Source: Treponema sp.
GTDB taxonomy: Bacteria; Spirochaetota; Spirochaetia; Treponematales; Treponemataceae
Direction of reading: 5' to 3'
Assembly: GCA_016290335.1 (NCBI GenBank)
Contig: JAEETM010000017.1
Coordinates: 1-55,682, forward strand
Length of the DNA stretch: 55,682 nt
The notes under the pieces were generated by a model. The model did no database searches. It was not told where the DNA came from and saw only the letters and a program-made list of their open reading frames with translations. Positions 17,873 through 25,997 of the stretch are shown here, piece after piece. The position numbers and the translations under genes are program-made. The first letter of the stretch is position 1, and each line of letters opens with the position of its first letter.

Positions 17873-17967
17873 TGCATAATTCATAATGCATAATGCATAA
17901 TGCATAATTAAGAATGATGATTTTTTATTATGAATTATGCATTCTTAATTATGAATTATCATTTATT
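17871..17967. repeat. AT-rich repeat island of GCATAAT-type units
   Basis: Heptamer ATAATGC is repeated in tandem (17884-17904). GCATAATTCATAAT (17874-17887) is inverted at 17927-17940, and ATAATTAAGAAT (17904-17915) is inverted at 17941-17952. The whole forms a long, imperfect, multi-register hairpin between the divergent pgi and PTS IIA promoters. Confidence 0.75.
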
Positions 17968-17970
17968 CAC

Positions 17971-17999
17971 TTGACAAATTCGGAAAGTCGAAATAACAT
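17971..17999 (+). promoter_or_regulatory. Promoter of the PTS IIA gene, predicted leaderless
   Basis: TTGACA (perfect -35), 17 bases, TAACAT; only 6 bases separate the -10 from the ATG at 18006 and there is no Shine-Dalgarno. Confidence 0.7.
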
Positions 18000-18005
18000 T
18001 AACTT

Positions 18006-18452
18006 ATGGATTTGAGAACAGTATTAACAACAGACACAGTGAACCTTCATCTGAAAGGCACAACTAAAGAAGAAATTGTAGATGAGATGCTTGATATTTT
18101 ATTCAAAGCAGGCAAAGTAACGGACAAGGCAGCCGCTCGCGAATGCGTTTTGGACCGCGAACGAAAAATGTCCACAGGTATGAAACACGGAATCGCTATT
18201 CCTCACGGAAAAACAGATACAGTTACTGATTTAGTGGCTTGTATCGGAATTTCTGATAATCCTGTAGATTTTGACTCCCTTGATCAGGAACCTTGCAGAA
18301 TCTTCGTGATGACTCTTTCTCCAGTAAATAAGACAGGGCCACACCTTCAGTTCCTTGCAGAGGTTAGTTTGCTGTTTAAGAGCCCTGAAAAACGTCAGGA
18401 AATACTTAACACACACGACAAGGCTGAAGTCATTAAGATTCTTACTGAATAG
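18006..18452 (+). CDS. PTS EIIA-type phosphotransfer protein (PtsN/fructose family)
   Basis: A 148-residue single-domain IIA protein of the mannitol/fructose/PtsN class. The phospho-accepting His67 lies in MKHGIAIPHGK, and the flanking segments (LDRERKMSTG, VDFDSLDQEPCRIFVMTLSP) are typical. No permease (IIB/IIC) lies beside it, which favours a regulatory PtsN-like role in carbon/nitrogen signalling rather than sugar import. It is monocistronic, with a promoter ending at the ATG and an intrinsic terminator after the stop. Confidence 0.9.
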   Translation: MDLRTVLTTDTVNLHLKGTTKEEIVDEMLDILFKAGKVTDKAAARECVLDRERKMSTGMKHGIAIPHGKTDTVTDLVACIGISDNPVDFDSLDQEPCRIFVMTLSPVNKTGPHLQFLAEVSLLFKSPEKRQEILNTHDKAEVIKILTE

Positions 18453-18488
18453 TTTTACCGTGAACAATAAGTATATGACTTTTTCATT

Positions 18489-18520
18489 ATAAACCGGCTT
18501 AACAGTCGGTTTATTTTTTT
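18489..18520 (+). terminator. Terminator of the PTS IIA gene
   Basis: ATAAACCG (18489-18496) pairs with CGGTTTAT (18507-18514), followed by a T-run. Confidence 0.85.
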
Positions 18521-18539
18521 TGATTTTAAAGGAACTAAA

Positions 18540-19076
18540 ATGAAACTTTCACCTCTTTTTTATGTAAAAAATAACCAGCTTTACAAAATTGCTGATGATT
18601 CCATTGTTGAACTTAAAGACTTACCTTGTCTTTCTGCAAAAGCCCTCACCTATAACACAAATCCATATTTTTTTATAGAGATTCCCTGGAGTCTTGTTGA
18701 AATTGAAAGTGAACTTTATAACGAAGACTTTCTTGCAGGCCTGCGTGATTTTCTGAAAAAGTTTGAAGAAAAAGATCAGTTCGCCATAATCAGGCCGGTT
18801 GCAGACAAAGCTCTTGCTTCGGAAGATGAAGTTGAAGCTTTTATTGCGGCTTTCAATCACACGGCAAGAAGAATAAAGGACTGCACAAGCCTGATTGGTA
18901 TGGAGCTTTCAAAGGAATTGCTTACAAAAGGGTTTTGCGAAGGTTCTCCTGCCACAGCATTTATGGAAACTCTTGCAATAAAGCATGACCATTATCTTTA
19001 TTTTGCAAAGAAAGAAAATTGCCCGGCAGAGGCAGATAAAGCGATTTCTGCAGAATTACCACTTGTAATTTATTAG
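18540..19076 (+). CDS. Conserved-looking hypothetical protein
   Basis: A 178-residue soluble protein with Shine-Dalgarno AAGGA. I recognise no family. Predicted alternating strands and helices (NPYFFIEIPWSLVEIESELY, EKDQFAIIRPVADKAL, IKHDHYLYFAKK) resemble pieces of an alpha/beta fold, with acidic residues following hydrophobic strands. No signal peptide or membrane segment is present. It lies between the PTS IIA terminator and the lytic transglycosylase promoter, so it is probably expressed alone. Confidence 0.75.
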   Translation: MKLSPLFYVKNNQLYKIADDSIVELKDLPCLSAKALTYNTNPYFFIEIPWSLVEIESELYNEDFLAGLRDFLKKFEEKDQFAIIRPVADKALASEDEVEAFIAAFNHTARRIKDCTSLIGMELSKELLTKGFCEGSPATAFMETLAIKHDHYLYFAKKENCPAEADKAISAELPLVIY

Positions 19077-19198
19077 TATCATACCGATATTAAACTGTAC
19101 TATTTGCGAAATACCGCAAGGTTTTCAACAATTTTCTTAGTAATATTATAATTTTCTCATAAAAGTAAGAAAAAATGCATTTTTTCATTAAAAAAGTA

Positions 19199-19227
19199 TT
19201 GATTGTTTTTTAGCTTTGTGGCATTAT
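19199..19227 (+). promoter_or_regulatory. Candidate promoter of the lytic transglycosylase gene
   Basis: TTGATT, 17 bases, CATTAT, about 85 bases upstream of the ATG. The rest of the 236-base gap is AT-rich without other clear features. Confidence 0.45.
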
Positions 19228-19312
19228 ACCGATGTGCTTAAAACTGTGTGGCTCAAACATCGTGTCGCAGGAATTAAACATTGTATTAGAAAAGTGAGGA
19301 TAATTAAAGAAA

Positions 19313-20125
19313 ATGACCAATAGAACCCAGCAAACTAGTTTTGTAAGTTCCTGTCTTATCCTCAGCATACTTTTCTTGTTCACAGCCGCTGTTGCACTTG
19401 CAGTTTATTTCGTTTGCCCGGTGGATAAGGCCAACAAAGCTCCAATTGTTGAAGTTGCACAAGTAGAGGAAGATACAGCACCTGAAGTTGAAAAAGCTGC
19501 TGATTTTGAGTTTGAAATCTCAGAAGCTTTTCAGGAATATCTTGCAGATATTTCCTACTTCAATCTGAGCGACAAATCAGATACTGGTCTTACCTACTAC
19601 CGTCAGTCAGCATCAAGAGCTACAGTAGAATGGTTTTATACACATATAACAGGCAGCAGGGATATTGCTCAGGCAATCCTTACAGAAGCCGATAACAATG
19701 ACATTCCGCTTTCGCTTGCGTTTGCACTTGCTTACACCGAAAGCAGATATAATACAAAGGCTGTTCACAAGAACACAAACAGCACTTATGACCGCGGTTT
19801 GTTCCAGCTGAACAGCAATACATTTACAAAGCTGACAGAAGCAGATTTTTTTGATCCTTTTATCAGCGCAAAATATGGTATGTCGCACCTTAGATTTTGC
19901 TTGAACACAGCAGGAAACGAGGTTTCTGCCCTTGCTATGTACAATGCCGGTACCAACAGAGTCCGCTCAAATAGTACACCGCAGACAACCTTGAACTATG
20001 TTGGAAACATAATGGCATACCAGAAAATGCTCGACAACCTTTTTACACAGGAAGTCGTAAGTTATTTTGAAAACGATTTCGTACAGGGAATCACAGTAGC
20101 ATATAACGCTGCTGACAAACAGTAA
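19313..20125 (+). CDS. Membrane-anchored SLT-type lytic transglycosylase
   Basis: A 270-residue protein. One N-terminal membrane segment (about residues 10-33, SSCLILSILFLFTAAVALAV) anchors an acidic linker and an SLT (lysozyme-like) domain, about residues 115-250. The catalytic Glu is in LAYTESRYNTKAV, followed by the family pattern DRGLFQLNSNTF and SALAMYNAGTNRV. These enzymes cleave the MurNAc-GlcNAc bond of peptidoglycan. Shine-Dalgarno GTGAGGA. A strong terminator follows. Confidence 0.9.
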   Translation: MTNRTQQTSFVSSCLILSILFLFTAAVALAVYFVCPVDKANKAPIVEVAQVEEDTAPEVEKAADFEFEISEAFQEYLADISYFNLSDKSDTGLTYYRQSASRATVEWFYTHITGSRDIAQAILTEADNNDIPLSLAFALAYTESRYNTKAVHKNTNSTYDRGLFQLNSNTFTKLTEADFFDPFISAKYGMSHLRFCLNTAGNEVSALAMYNAGTNRVRSNSTPQTTLNYVGNIMAYQKMLDNLFTQEVVSYFENDFVQGITVAYNAADKQ

Positions 20126-20195
20126 TAACCTGGAAGTGTCCGGCTCCATATTTGGACTACGGCTTTCCAAAATAATTTAGCCTCCTAATTTTTTA

Positions 20196-20241
20196 AGAGG
20201 AACCGGTTTTTGTTAGTTTTTCTCCGGTTCCTCTTTTTTTT
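20196..20241 (+). terminator. Terminator after the lytic transglycosylase gene
   Basis: AAGAGGAACCGG (20196-20207) pairs with CCGGTTCCTCTT (20224-20235), then T's. Confidence 0.95.
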
Positions 20242-20278
20242 GTCTTTACAGATTTTTACCGCCGGTCCCCCTTGTTTT

Positions 20279-20298
20279 ACTGTTAATTCTTTAACAGT
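20279..20298 (+). promoter_or_regulatory. Rex operator upstream of rex
   Basis: ACTGTTAATTCTTTAACAGT is a perfect palindrome around TTCT. It matches the TTGTTAA-N4-TTAACAA class of Rex sites except for the outer base. It lies directly upstream of the rex -35, fitting NADH-responsive autoregulation. Confidence 0.8.
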
Positions 20299-20300
20299 AT

Positions 20301-20329
20301 TTGCAATTTTTCCCGTTTTTTGGTAGATT
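20301..20329 (+). promoter_or_regulatory. Promoter of rex
   Basis: TTGCAA, 17 bases, TAGATT, abutting the Rex operator. Confidence 0.6.
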
Positions 20330-20392
20330 TTTGATGTAAAATGCAGTTTTGGGCTTGAAAATCCATTCCCACATACAAGGAGAACCCGTATA

Positions 20393-21031
20393 ATGAACTC
20401 ACAAGTTGTAATTCCAGAAGCAACCAGAAAAAGAATGCTTCTTCTACTGGATTTACTTGATTCCTATTCAAGGACAGGATCTGGTGAAGCAAATGCAAAT
20501 GCGAAAATCACTTCGGCAAAAATAAGTGAACTTACAGGCTGGAAGGATTCGCTCATAAGGCATGATCTTTGGCTGCTTGGCTACAACAAGGGGATTTCAA
20601 ACGGGTACCAGACGGTTGATTTGCGAAAGGCAATAAACCAGGCACTCGGGCTTGAAACAGAGACAAAAAACTGCTGCATTGTGGGACTTGGTCGTCTTGG
20701 AGCGGCTCTGCTTGATGAAAAGCTTACAGAGGATACACCTTTTGTTATAAAAGCCGGCTTTGATTCAAACGTGAATAGAGTTGAAATCTTGCGGTCAAAC
20801 TTTCCACTCTACCCTGCGCACGACATGAACTGGGTGATTAAACAGGAGAAGATTTCTCTTGCTGTTCTTACAGTTGCCGATAAGGATGCACAGGTAATGG
20901 CTGAAAGGCTTATTAACGCAGGTATTTTAGGGATTGTAAATATGACAAAGGTTGTATTAAAGGTCCCAACGAATATTATGGTTGAGAATTTATCTATAAT
21001 AGATGCATTGAAATTAATAACAAGGGAATAG
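20393..21031 (+). CDS. rex: Redox-sensing transcriptional repressor Rex
   Basis: A 212-residue Rex-family protein. The N-terminal winged helix (about residues 10-75) has ISELTGWKDSLIRHDLWLLG, aligning with the 'IRKDLSYFG' recognition region. The Rossmann domain has CCIVGLGRLGAAL for NAD(H) binding. Rex senses the NADH/NAD+ ratio and represses fermentative and redox genes. The DNA-contact segment differs from the classical one (RHDL for RKDL), but the upstream palindrome is a close Rex-site match, which supports autoregulation. Shine-Dalgarno AAGGAG. serC-serA follow 119 bases downstream, possibly by read-through. Confidence 0.88.
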   Translation: MNSQVVIPEATRKRMLLLLDLLDSYSRTGSGEANANAKITSAKISELTGWKDSLIRHDLWLLGYNKGISNGYQTVDLRKAINQALGLETETKNCCIVGLGRLGAALLDEKLTEDTPFVIKAGFDSNVNRVEILRSNFPLYPAHDMNWVIKQEKISLAVLTVADKDAQVMAERLINAGILGIVNMTKVVLKVPTNIMVENLSIIDALKLITRE

Positions 21032-21069
21032 CAGATAGCAAATAAGGAATGGTAAAGCAGGGCGTTGCG

Positions 21070-21125
21070 AGGGGGAGACTTCCCCCACTCACTACTATCC
21101 TCTATTTACTATCCTCTATTCACTA
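21070..21125. repeat. G/C-run hairpin and ACTATCCTCTATT direct repeats
   Basis: GGGGGA/TCCCCC hairpin (about 21071-21086) followed by two copies of ACTATCCTCTATT plus TTACT/TCACT. The reverse complement resembles TAGTAAATAGTGGATAGTAAATA at 54624-54648 after groEL, suggesting one dispersed intergenic repeat family. Confidence 0.5.
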
Positions 21126-21150
21126 ACAAAAAAAGACAAAGGGGTCGATT

Positions 21151-22284
21151 ATGGCAAGAGTCTACAATTTTAGTGCGGGTCCTAGCTGCCTGCCGGAAGA
21201 GGTTTTAAAAGAATGTGCTGCTGAGATGCTTGAATATGGAACAACAGGCCAGAGTGTTATGGAAATGAGCCACCGTTCAAAGGCTTATGAACCAATCATT
21301 GCTGATGCTGAAGCTATGGTACGCAAATTGATGAATGTACCTGATAACTACAAGGTACTTTTTGTACAGGGCGGCGGTTCTACACAGTTTGCCATGGTTG
21401 CAGAAAATCTTGGTATTAAGAACAAGAAGGCTGCTTATATTGAAACTGGTGTTTGGGCAAAGAAGGCTGCTGCCGAAGCTAAAAAGCTTGGTATTGAAGT
21501 TGATGTAATTGCAAGCAGCAAGGACAAGAACTATTCTTATATTCCACGCGTTGAAAAAATCACTGGCGATTATGATTACGCTTACATCTGTTTGAACAAT
21601 ACAATTATGGGAACTCACTACGAGTACATTCCTGATACTGGAAACATTCCTCTTGTTGCTGATATTTCTTCCTGCGTTTTGAGCGAACCACTTGATGTTA
21701 CAAAGTTCGGCCTGCTTTTTGCCGGTGCACAGAAAAACCTTGCTCCTGCAGGTGTTACACTTGTAATTATCCGCGAAGATTTGATTCCTGAAGTTGAAAA
21801 CTGTCTTCCTGGCACACCAACAATGCTTGCTTATAAAACACACGCCGATAACGGAAGCATGTATAATACACCTCCTTGCTATACAATCTACGTACTTGGA
21901 AAAGTTCTTCACTGGATTGAAGCTAACGGTGGAGCTGCCGGAATGCTCAAACGCAACAAGGAAAAGGCTGATTATCTTTACAACTATCTTGATAGCAACG
22001 AAGGCAACTTCTATCACGCAACTGCTGCTGTTGGAAGCCGCTCTTTAATGAACGTTCCTTTCCTTACAAAATATTCTAATCACGCTGCTGATGATGAGGC
22101 CGCTGCTGCAAAGGAAAAAGAAATCAATGATAAGTTTGTAAAGGAAGCTGCTGCTGCAGGTCTGGTAAACCTTAAAGGTCACAGACTTGTTGGTGGTATG
22201 CGTGCAAGTATTTACAATGCCATGACACTTGATGGTGTAAAAGCACTTGTTGAGTTTATGAAAAAGTTTGCTAAAGAAAACTAG
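21151..22284 (+). CDS. serC: Phosphoserine aminotransferase
   Basis: Transaminates 3-phosphohydroxypyruvate with glutamate to phosphoserine (PLP enzyme). The 377-residue sequence begins ARVYNFSAGPSCLPEEVL, the family hallmark, with SVMEMSHRSK and FVQGGGSTQFAMV. The PLP lysine is Lys195 in FAGAQKNLAPAGVT. Strong Shine-Dalgarno AAGGGG. It is followed 9 bases later by serA, so the two first steps of serine synthesis are co-transcribed; serB is not in the window. Confidence 0.97.
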   Translation: MARVYNFSAGPSCLPEEVLKECAAEMLEYGTTGQSVMEMSHRSKAYEPIIADAEAMVRKLMNVPDNYKVLFVQGGGSTQFAMVAENLGIKNKKAAYIETGVWAKKAAAEAKKLGIEVDVIASSKDKNYSYIPRVEKITGDYDYAYICLNNTIMGTHYEYIPDTGNIPLVADISSCVLSEPLDVTKFGLLFAGAQKNLAPAGVTLVIIREDLIPEVENCLPGTPTMLAYKTHADNGSMYNTPPCYTIYVLGKVLHWIEANGGAAGMLKRNKEKADYLYNYLDSNEGNFYHATAAVGSRSLMNVPFLTKYSNHAADDEAAAAKEKEINDKFVKEAAAAGLVNLKGHRLVGGMRASIYNAMTLDGVKALVEFMKKFAKEN

Positions 22285-22293
22285 GAGATTACG

Positions 22294-23475
22294 ATGAGTT
22301 TTAAAATTCAGACATTAAATAAAATTGCTACAGTTGGATTAAACCAGCTTGACCGTGATAATTACGAAATTGCTACAGACATCAATAACCCTGATGCAAT
22401 TCTGGTTCGTTCTGCAGATATGCACGAAATGAAGCTTTCTGATAACGTAAAGGCTGTTGCCCGCGCTGGTGCCGGTACTAACAATATCCCAATTCCTGAA
22501 CTTACAGAAAAAGGTGTTGTAGTTTTCAATACTCCAGGAGCAAACGCTAACGCTGTAAAAGAGCTTGTTATGCTTGCCTTACTGCTTTCCAGCCGTCCTG
22601 TTATTGACGCTAACAAATGGGTAAAGGGGCTTGCCGGAAAAGGTGATGAAATCCCTGACCTTGCAGAAAAAGGAAAGAGCCAGTTTGTTGGTCCTGAATT
22701 GATGGGAAAAACTCTTGGTGTAATTGGTCTTGGAGCAATTGGTGATATGGTTGCTAACCTTGCCCTTCACTTTGGTATGGAAGTTATCGGTTACGATCCA
22801 TTCCTTTCTGTAAACTCTGCTTTGAAGCTCGACAAAAAAGTTAAGATTGCAGAAACTTTGGACAGCCTTTACGCAAAATGCGATTACATCACTATCCACG
22901 TTCCACAGACAAACGATACAAAAGGAATGATAAACGCAGCTGCAATCAGAAATATGAAAGATGGTGTACGCATCATCAACATTGCACGCGGCGGACTTGT
23001 AAACAATGCTGATATTATCGCAGCTTTGGACAGCGGAAAAGTTTCTGCTTTGATTACAGACTTTGCTGCAGAAGAATTACTCAACCATCCAAAGGTTGTT
23101 TGTATGCCACACCTTGGAGCTTCAACTCCAGAAGCAGAAGACAACTGTGCCGTTATGGCAGCTGCTCAGCTTAAGGACTTCCTTGAGTTCGGTAATATCG
23201 TAAACTCTGTAAACTTCCCAAAAACTGTTACAGACAACCCAATCCCAGCAGGCGGAACTCGTCTTTGCATCAGCCACAAAAACATTCCTGATACAATCTC
23301 TAAGTTCACAACAATCCTTGGTGAAGCAAAACTCAACATTGCCAGCTTCATCAACCAGGCCCGCGGCGACGTAGCTTACAACATCATCGACGTTGACGGT
23401 GTAGTAACCGACGACATCATCGAAAAGCTCAAGGCTTGTGATACAGTAAATAGAGTTAGACCTATTTTTGCATAG
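22294..23475 (+). CDS. serA: D-3-phosphoglycerate dehydrogenase with C-terminal ACT domain
   Basis: Oxidises 3-phosphoglycerate to 3-phosphohydroxypyruvate with NAD+. The 393-residue protein has the NAD-binding LGVIGLGAIG (141-150), catalytic Arg232 in NIARGGLVNN, Glu near 261 and His273 in CMPHLGASTPE. The last ~75 residues (GTRLCISHKNIPDTISKFTT onwards) form an ACT domain, the site of serine feedback in related enzymes. Shine-Dalgarno AGGAG. Two consecutive terminator hairpins follow. Confidence 0.96.
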   Translation: MSFKIQTLNKIATVGLNQLDRDNYEIATDINNPDAILVRSADMHEMKLSDNVKAVARAGAGTNNIPIPELTEKGVVVFNTPGANANAVKELVMLALLLSSRPVIDANKWVKGLAGKGDEIPDLAEKGKSQFVGPELMGKTLGVIGLGAIGDMVANLALHFGMEVIGYDPFLSVNSALKLDKKVKIAETLDSLYAKCDYITIHVPQTNDTKGMINAAAIRNMKDGVRIINIARGGLVNNADIIAALDSGKVSALITDFAAEELLNHPKVVCMPHLGASTPEAEDNCAVMAAAQLKDFLEFGNIVNSVNFPKTVTDNPIPAGGTRLCISHKNIPDTISKFTTILGEAKLNIASFINQARGDVAYNIIDVDGVVTDDIIEKLKACDTVNRVRPIFA

Positions 23476-23481
23476 AGTGTC

Positions 23482-23558
23482 ATTCCCGTGCTTGACACGG
23501 GAATCTTTCTTAAATGAAAAAAGCCATTCATCACAATTGTGCTGAATGGCTTTTTTTT
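23482..23558 (+). terminator. Double terminator after serA
   Basis: The first hairpin is ATTCCCGTG/CACGGGAAT (23482-23504) followed by a T-rich stretch. The second is AAAAAAGCCATTCA/TGAATGGCTTTTTT (23517-23556) with T's, symmetrical enough to act on both strands. Confidence 0.9.
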
Positions 23559-23660
23559 CTTTCTATTGCATTTTCTTCCTAATTATAAAGAACATAAAAA
23601 ACTTTAAGAAATTTTAGATCATTCGACGACCACAATTGGCTCCAGATAAAGCACAATAAT

Positions 23661-23696
23661 ATCATCACAATACAAAAGCACGTGGTGATTTTTTTT
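23661..23696 (+). terminator. Orphan terminator-like hairpin upstream of the DUF4236 cassette
   Basis: ATCATCAC (23661-23668) pairs with GTGGTGAT (23682-23689, one G-U), then eight T's. It belongs to no visible gene. The 301-base gap 23476-23776 holds the serA terminators, this hairpin and a TATAAT box (23736-23741) before the Shine-Dalgarno AAGGAG of the next gene. Confidence 0.55.
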
Positions 23697-23776
23697 ATAA
23701 AACTATATTTTTCAGCAAATAAGATAAATTCGTGATATAATTAATTTTATTCAAACATTAAGGAGTATTCAGAAAA

Positions 23777-25159
23777 ATGGGAGTTCGTTTTCAAAGGAGA
23801 ATAACACTTTGCAAAGGTGTTCATCTTAATGTATCAAAATCAGGAGTCGGTATTTCTTTAGGAATGAGAGGAGCCTCAATTTCTGCAGGTCCAAGAGGTC
23901 AATATGTAAATTTAGGAATCCCCGGAACAGGACTTGCCTACAGGCAAAAGGTTGGAGATAATACATCAGATTCATCTGATTCTGTAAATGAATCAAATAT
24001 TAGAAATTCTAATTATATTGAAGGTTCTTCCATAAATATAAAAATAGATAAAGATGGCAAAGAGTTTGCTTATCTGACTGCTCCTGACGGAACTCCATAT
24101 AATGATGAAGCAATGATGCGTCGTGTAAAAAAAGGAGCTCAGTATCATGAATTATTAGAAAAAGTGCGCAGAATGAAATATGATGATATGAAAGATAAAA
24201 ATGATAGTTGCGTATATATTTATAAATCATCTCCTAAAATAATTACAGAACAGGATGTTATTGAGGAACGTGAAAATCCTAAGAATATTATAAAACAAGA
24301 ATATGTTATACATGAATTTGATGAAGCAGAACCAAGATTAACAGCTTTTTATGATAAAGCACATAACTGGGCATTGGAAAATGTAAAATATCATTTCTGG
24401 AATAAAAAGAAAAAAGTTCATTTTGCTGAACATCAAAAAATGTATGAATTGTTCGAAGAAGCTAAGATAAATTGGGAAAAGCGAAAAGAAGAATATTATG
24501 AAAATGAAGAAAAAACAAAGATTATAAAAGACAAAGAATTTGAAGAAGAATATAGAAGAAAAGCTTCTGAACAAGCATATATTTATGATCAAGTTCTTAA
24601 TCCTACAGAAGATTATATTAATGATACTGTTAAAGATGTTCTTAGTCAGATTGAATTACCAGTAGAATTTTCTATTGATTATGCTGTAGCTGATCGTAAA
24701 ATAGAACTAGATATAGATCTTCCAGAAATTGAAGATTATCCACAAGAAGTATGTTCAATATTATCAAGTGGTAAATTATCTGTAAAACATAAAACTGTAT
24801 CAGAATTAAATAAAGATTATGCAACTGGTGTTACAGGTATGGCTTTTTTCTTTGCCAGCATTTTATTTAATATTTCTCCTGCAATTGAACAAGTTTCAAT
24901 TTCAGGTTATACACAAAGAATGAGTAAGAAAACAGGAAATATCGAAGATCAGTATGTATACTCTGTCATTTTCCCTCGTGAAGAGTTTTCTAAAATTAAT
25001 ATACAGAATATAGATCCTATTCAAGCTATTACAGTGTTTGATCATGTTATGGATATCACTTCTAGGTTTGAATTAAAAACTATAAATGTAAAAGAATCTG
25101 AAAATAGAAAAACGGATTCAGAAAAACAAGAAAAACAAACAGAATTCTATAGCGTATAA
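23777..25159 (+). CDS. DUF4236 protein with long coiled-coil region (cassette gene 1)
   Basis: A 460-residue protein. Residues 1-60 are a DUF4236 domain: GVRFQRRITLCKGVHLNVSK, then SGVGISLGMRG and NLGIPGTGLAYRQK, the Gly-rich repeat typical of this small beta domain of unknown function. Residues ~170-290 are highly charged Lys/Glu helix (coiled coil). Residues ~295-445 form a second domain with alternating strands, ending in QYVYSVIFPREEFSKINI, which I do not recognise. Base composition is markedly AT-rich with A/T-ending codons, unlike the flanking serA and GH31 genes. First gene of a tightly spaced four-gene cassette. Confidence 0.85.
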   Translation: MGVRFQRRITLCKGVHLNVSKSGVGISLGMRGASISAGPRGQYVNLGIPGTGLAYRQKVGDNTSDSSDSVNESNIRNSNYIEGSSINIKIDKDGKEFAYLTAPDGTPYNDEAMMRRVKKGAQYHELLEKVRRMKYDDMKDKNDSCVYIYKSSPKIITEQDVIEERENPKNIIKQEYVIHEFDEAEPRLTAFYDKAHNWALENVKYHFWNKKKKVHFAEHQKMYELFEEAKINWEKRKEEYYENEEKTKIIKDKEFEEEYRRKASEQAYIYDQVLNPTEDYINDTVKDVLSQIELPVEFSIDYAVADRKIELDIDLPEIEDYPQEVCSILSSGKLSVKHKTVSELNKDYATGVTGMAFFFASILFNISPAIEQVSISGYTQRMSKKTGNIEDQYVYSVIFPREEFSKINIQNIDPIQAITVFDHVMDITSRFELKTINVKESENRKTDSEKQEKQTEFYSV

Positions 25160-25182
25160 TACTATAATTGGATGAAATTGAA

Positions 25183-25980
25183 ATGAAAATAAAAGAAAGA
25201 GTTTTTGATATTATTCAAATTGCAAAACCAAATGATACAGTAAGCAGAATATTTGATATTACATTGTTATCGTTAATAATCTTGAATGTTTGTCTTGTTA
25301 TAGCAGATACTTTTGCCCTCCCAGAGCAAATTAAGACAATATTCTCATATATAGAAAATATTTCTGTAATTATATTTACGATTGAATATATTCTTCGAGT
25401 TTGGACAGCAGATTTATTATACCCAGAAGAAAAATACTTTATAGCCAAAATAAAATATATTTTTTCTTTTCTGGCAATAATTGATTTACTTGCAATTCTT
25501 CCTTTTTATTTACCATATATTATTCCAATTGATTTGCGAGTTCTAAGAATGTTAAGAATAATTCGTTTATTCAGAATATTTAAAATTAACAGATACACAG
25601 ATGCTCTATCAAAAATATTTACTGTATTTAAAAGTAAAAAACATGAATTATTATCTTCTATTTTTGTTGTTCTGTTATTAATGATAGTGGCCGCAGTTTT
25701 AATGTTTAATATTGAAAATACTGCGCAACCGGAAGTCTTCAAAAATGCTTTTGACGCTCTATGGTGGGCTCTTGCTACATTAACAACAGTTGGTTATGGA
25801 GACATTTATCCTGTTACAGTAATGGGTAAAATATTGAGTGCAATTATTGCACTTTTAGGTATTGGTCTTGTAGCTGTACCAACTGGTATTATTTCGGCAG
25901 GTTTTGTAGAAGAAATATCAGATTCTAAACAAGAAAAAGAAAAGAAATACTGTCCTTATTGCGGTGAAAAATTAGAATAA
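25183..25980 (+). CDS. Voltage-gated-type potassium channel (ion transport family, cassette gene 2)
   Basis: Six membrane segments with the pore signature TTVGYGD (about residues 207-212 counting from an upstream TTG at 25168), selective for K+. The S4-like helix LRVLRMLRIIRLFRIFK carries regularly spaced arginines, as in Kv/KvAP channels. The C-terminus ends in KKYCPYCGEKLE, half of a zinc ribbon, suggesting pairing with another subunit or partner. The start is uncertain: TTG 25168 or ATG 25183. I use the ATG because GGATG lies at a workable distance and the extra five residues add nothing. It lies 8-23 bases after gene 1 and 17 before gene 3. Confidence 0.9.
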   Translation: MKIKERVFDIIQIAKPNDTVSRIFDITLLSLIILNVCLVIADTFALPEQIKTIFSYIENISVIIFTIEYILRVWTADLLYPEEKYFIAKIKYIFSFLAIIDLLAILPFYLPYIIPIDLRVLRMLRIIRLFRIFKINRYTDALSKIFTVFKSKKHELLSSIFVVLLLMIVAAVLMFNIENTAQPEVFKNAFDALWWALATLTTVGYGDIYPVTVMGKILSAIIALLGIGLVAVPTGIISAGFVEEISDSKQEKEKKYCPYCGEKLE

Positions 25981-25997
25981 TAAAATGAGGAACAATA

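Noticed and set aside
17871..17967. Tandem ARG boxes
   Set aside because: Units resemble ARG boxes only through AT content; neighbours (pgi, PTS IIA) are not arginine genes, so I list it as a repeat.
17871..17967. CRISPR array
   Set aside because: Units are 7 bases in direct tandem with no spacers; no cas genes in the window.
21277..22017. 246-codon reverse frame inside serC
   Set aside because: Antisense shadow of a clear serC; no promoter or ribosome site.
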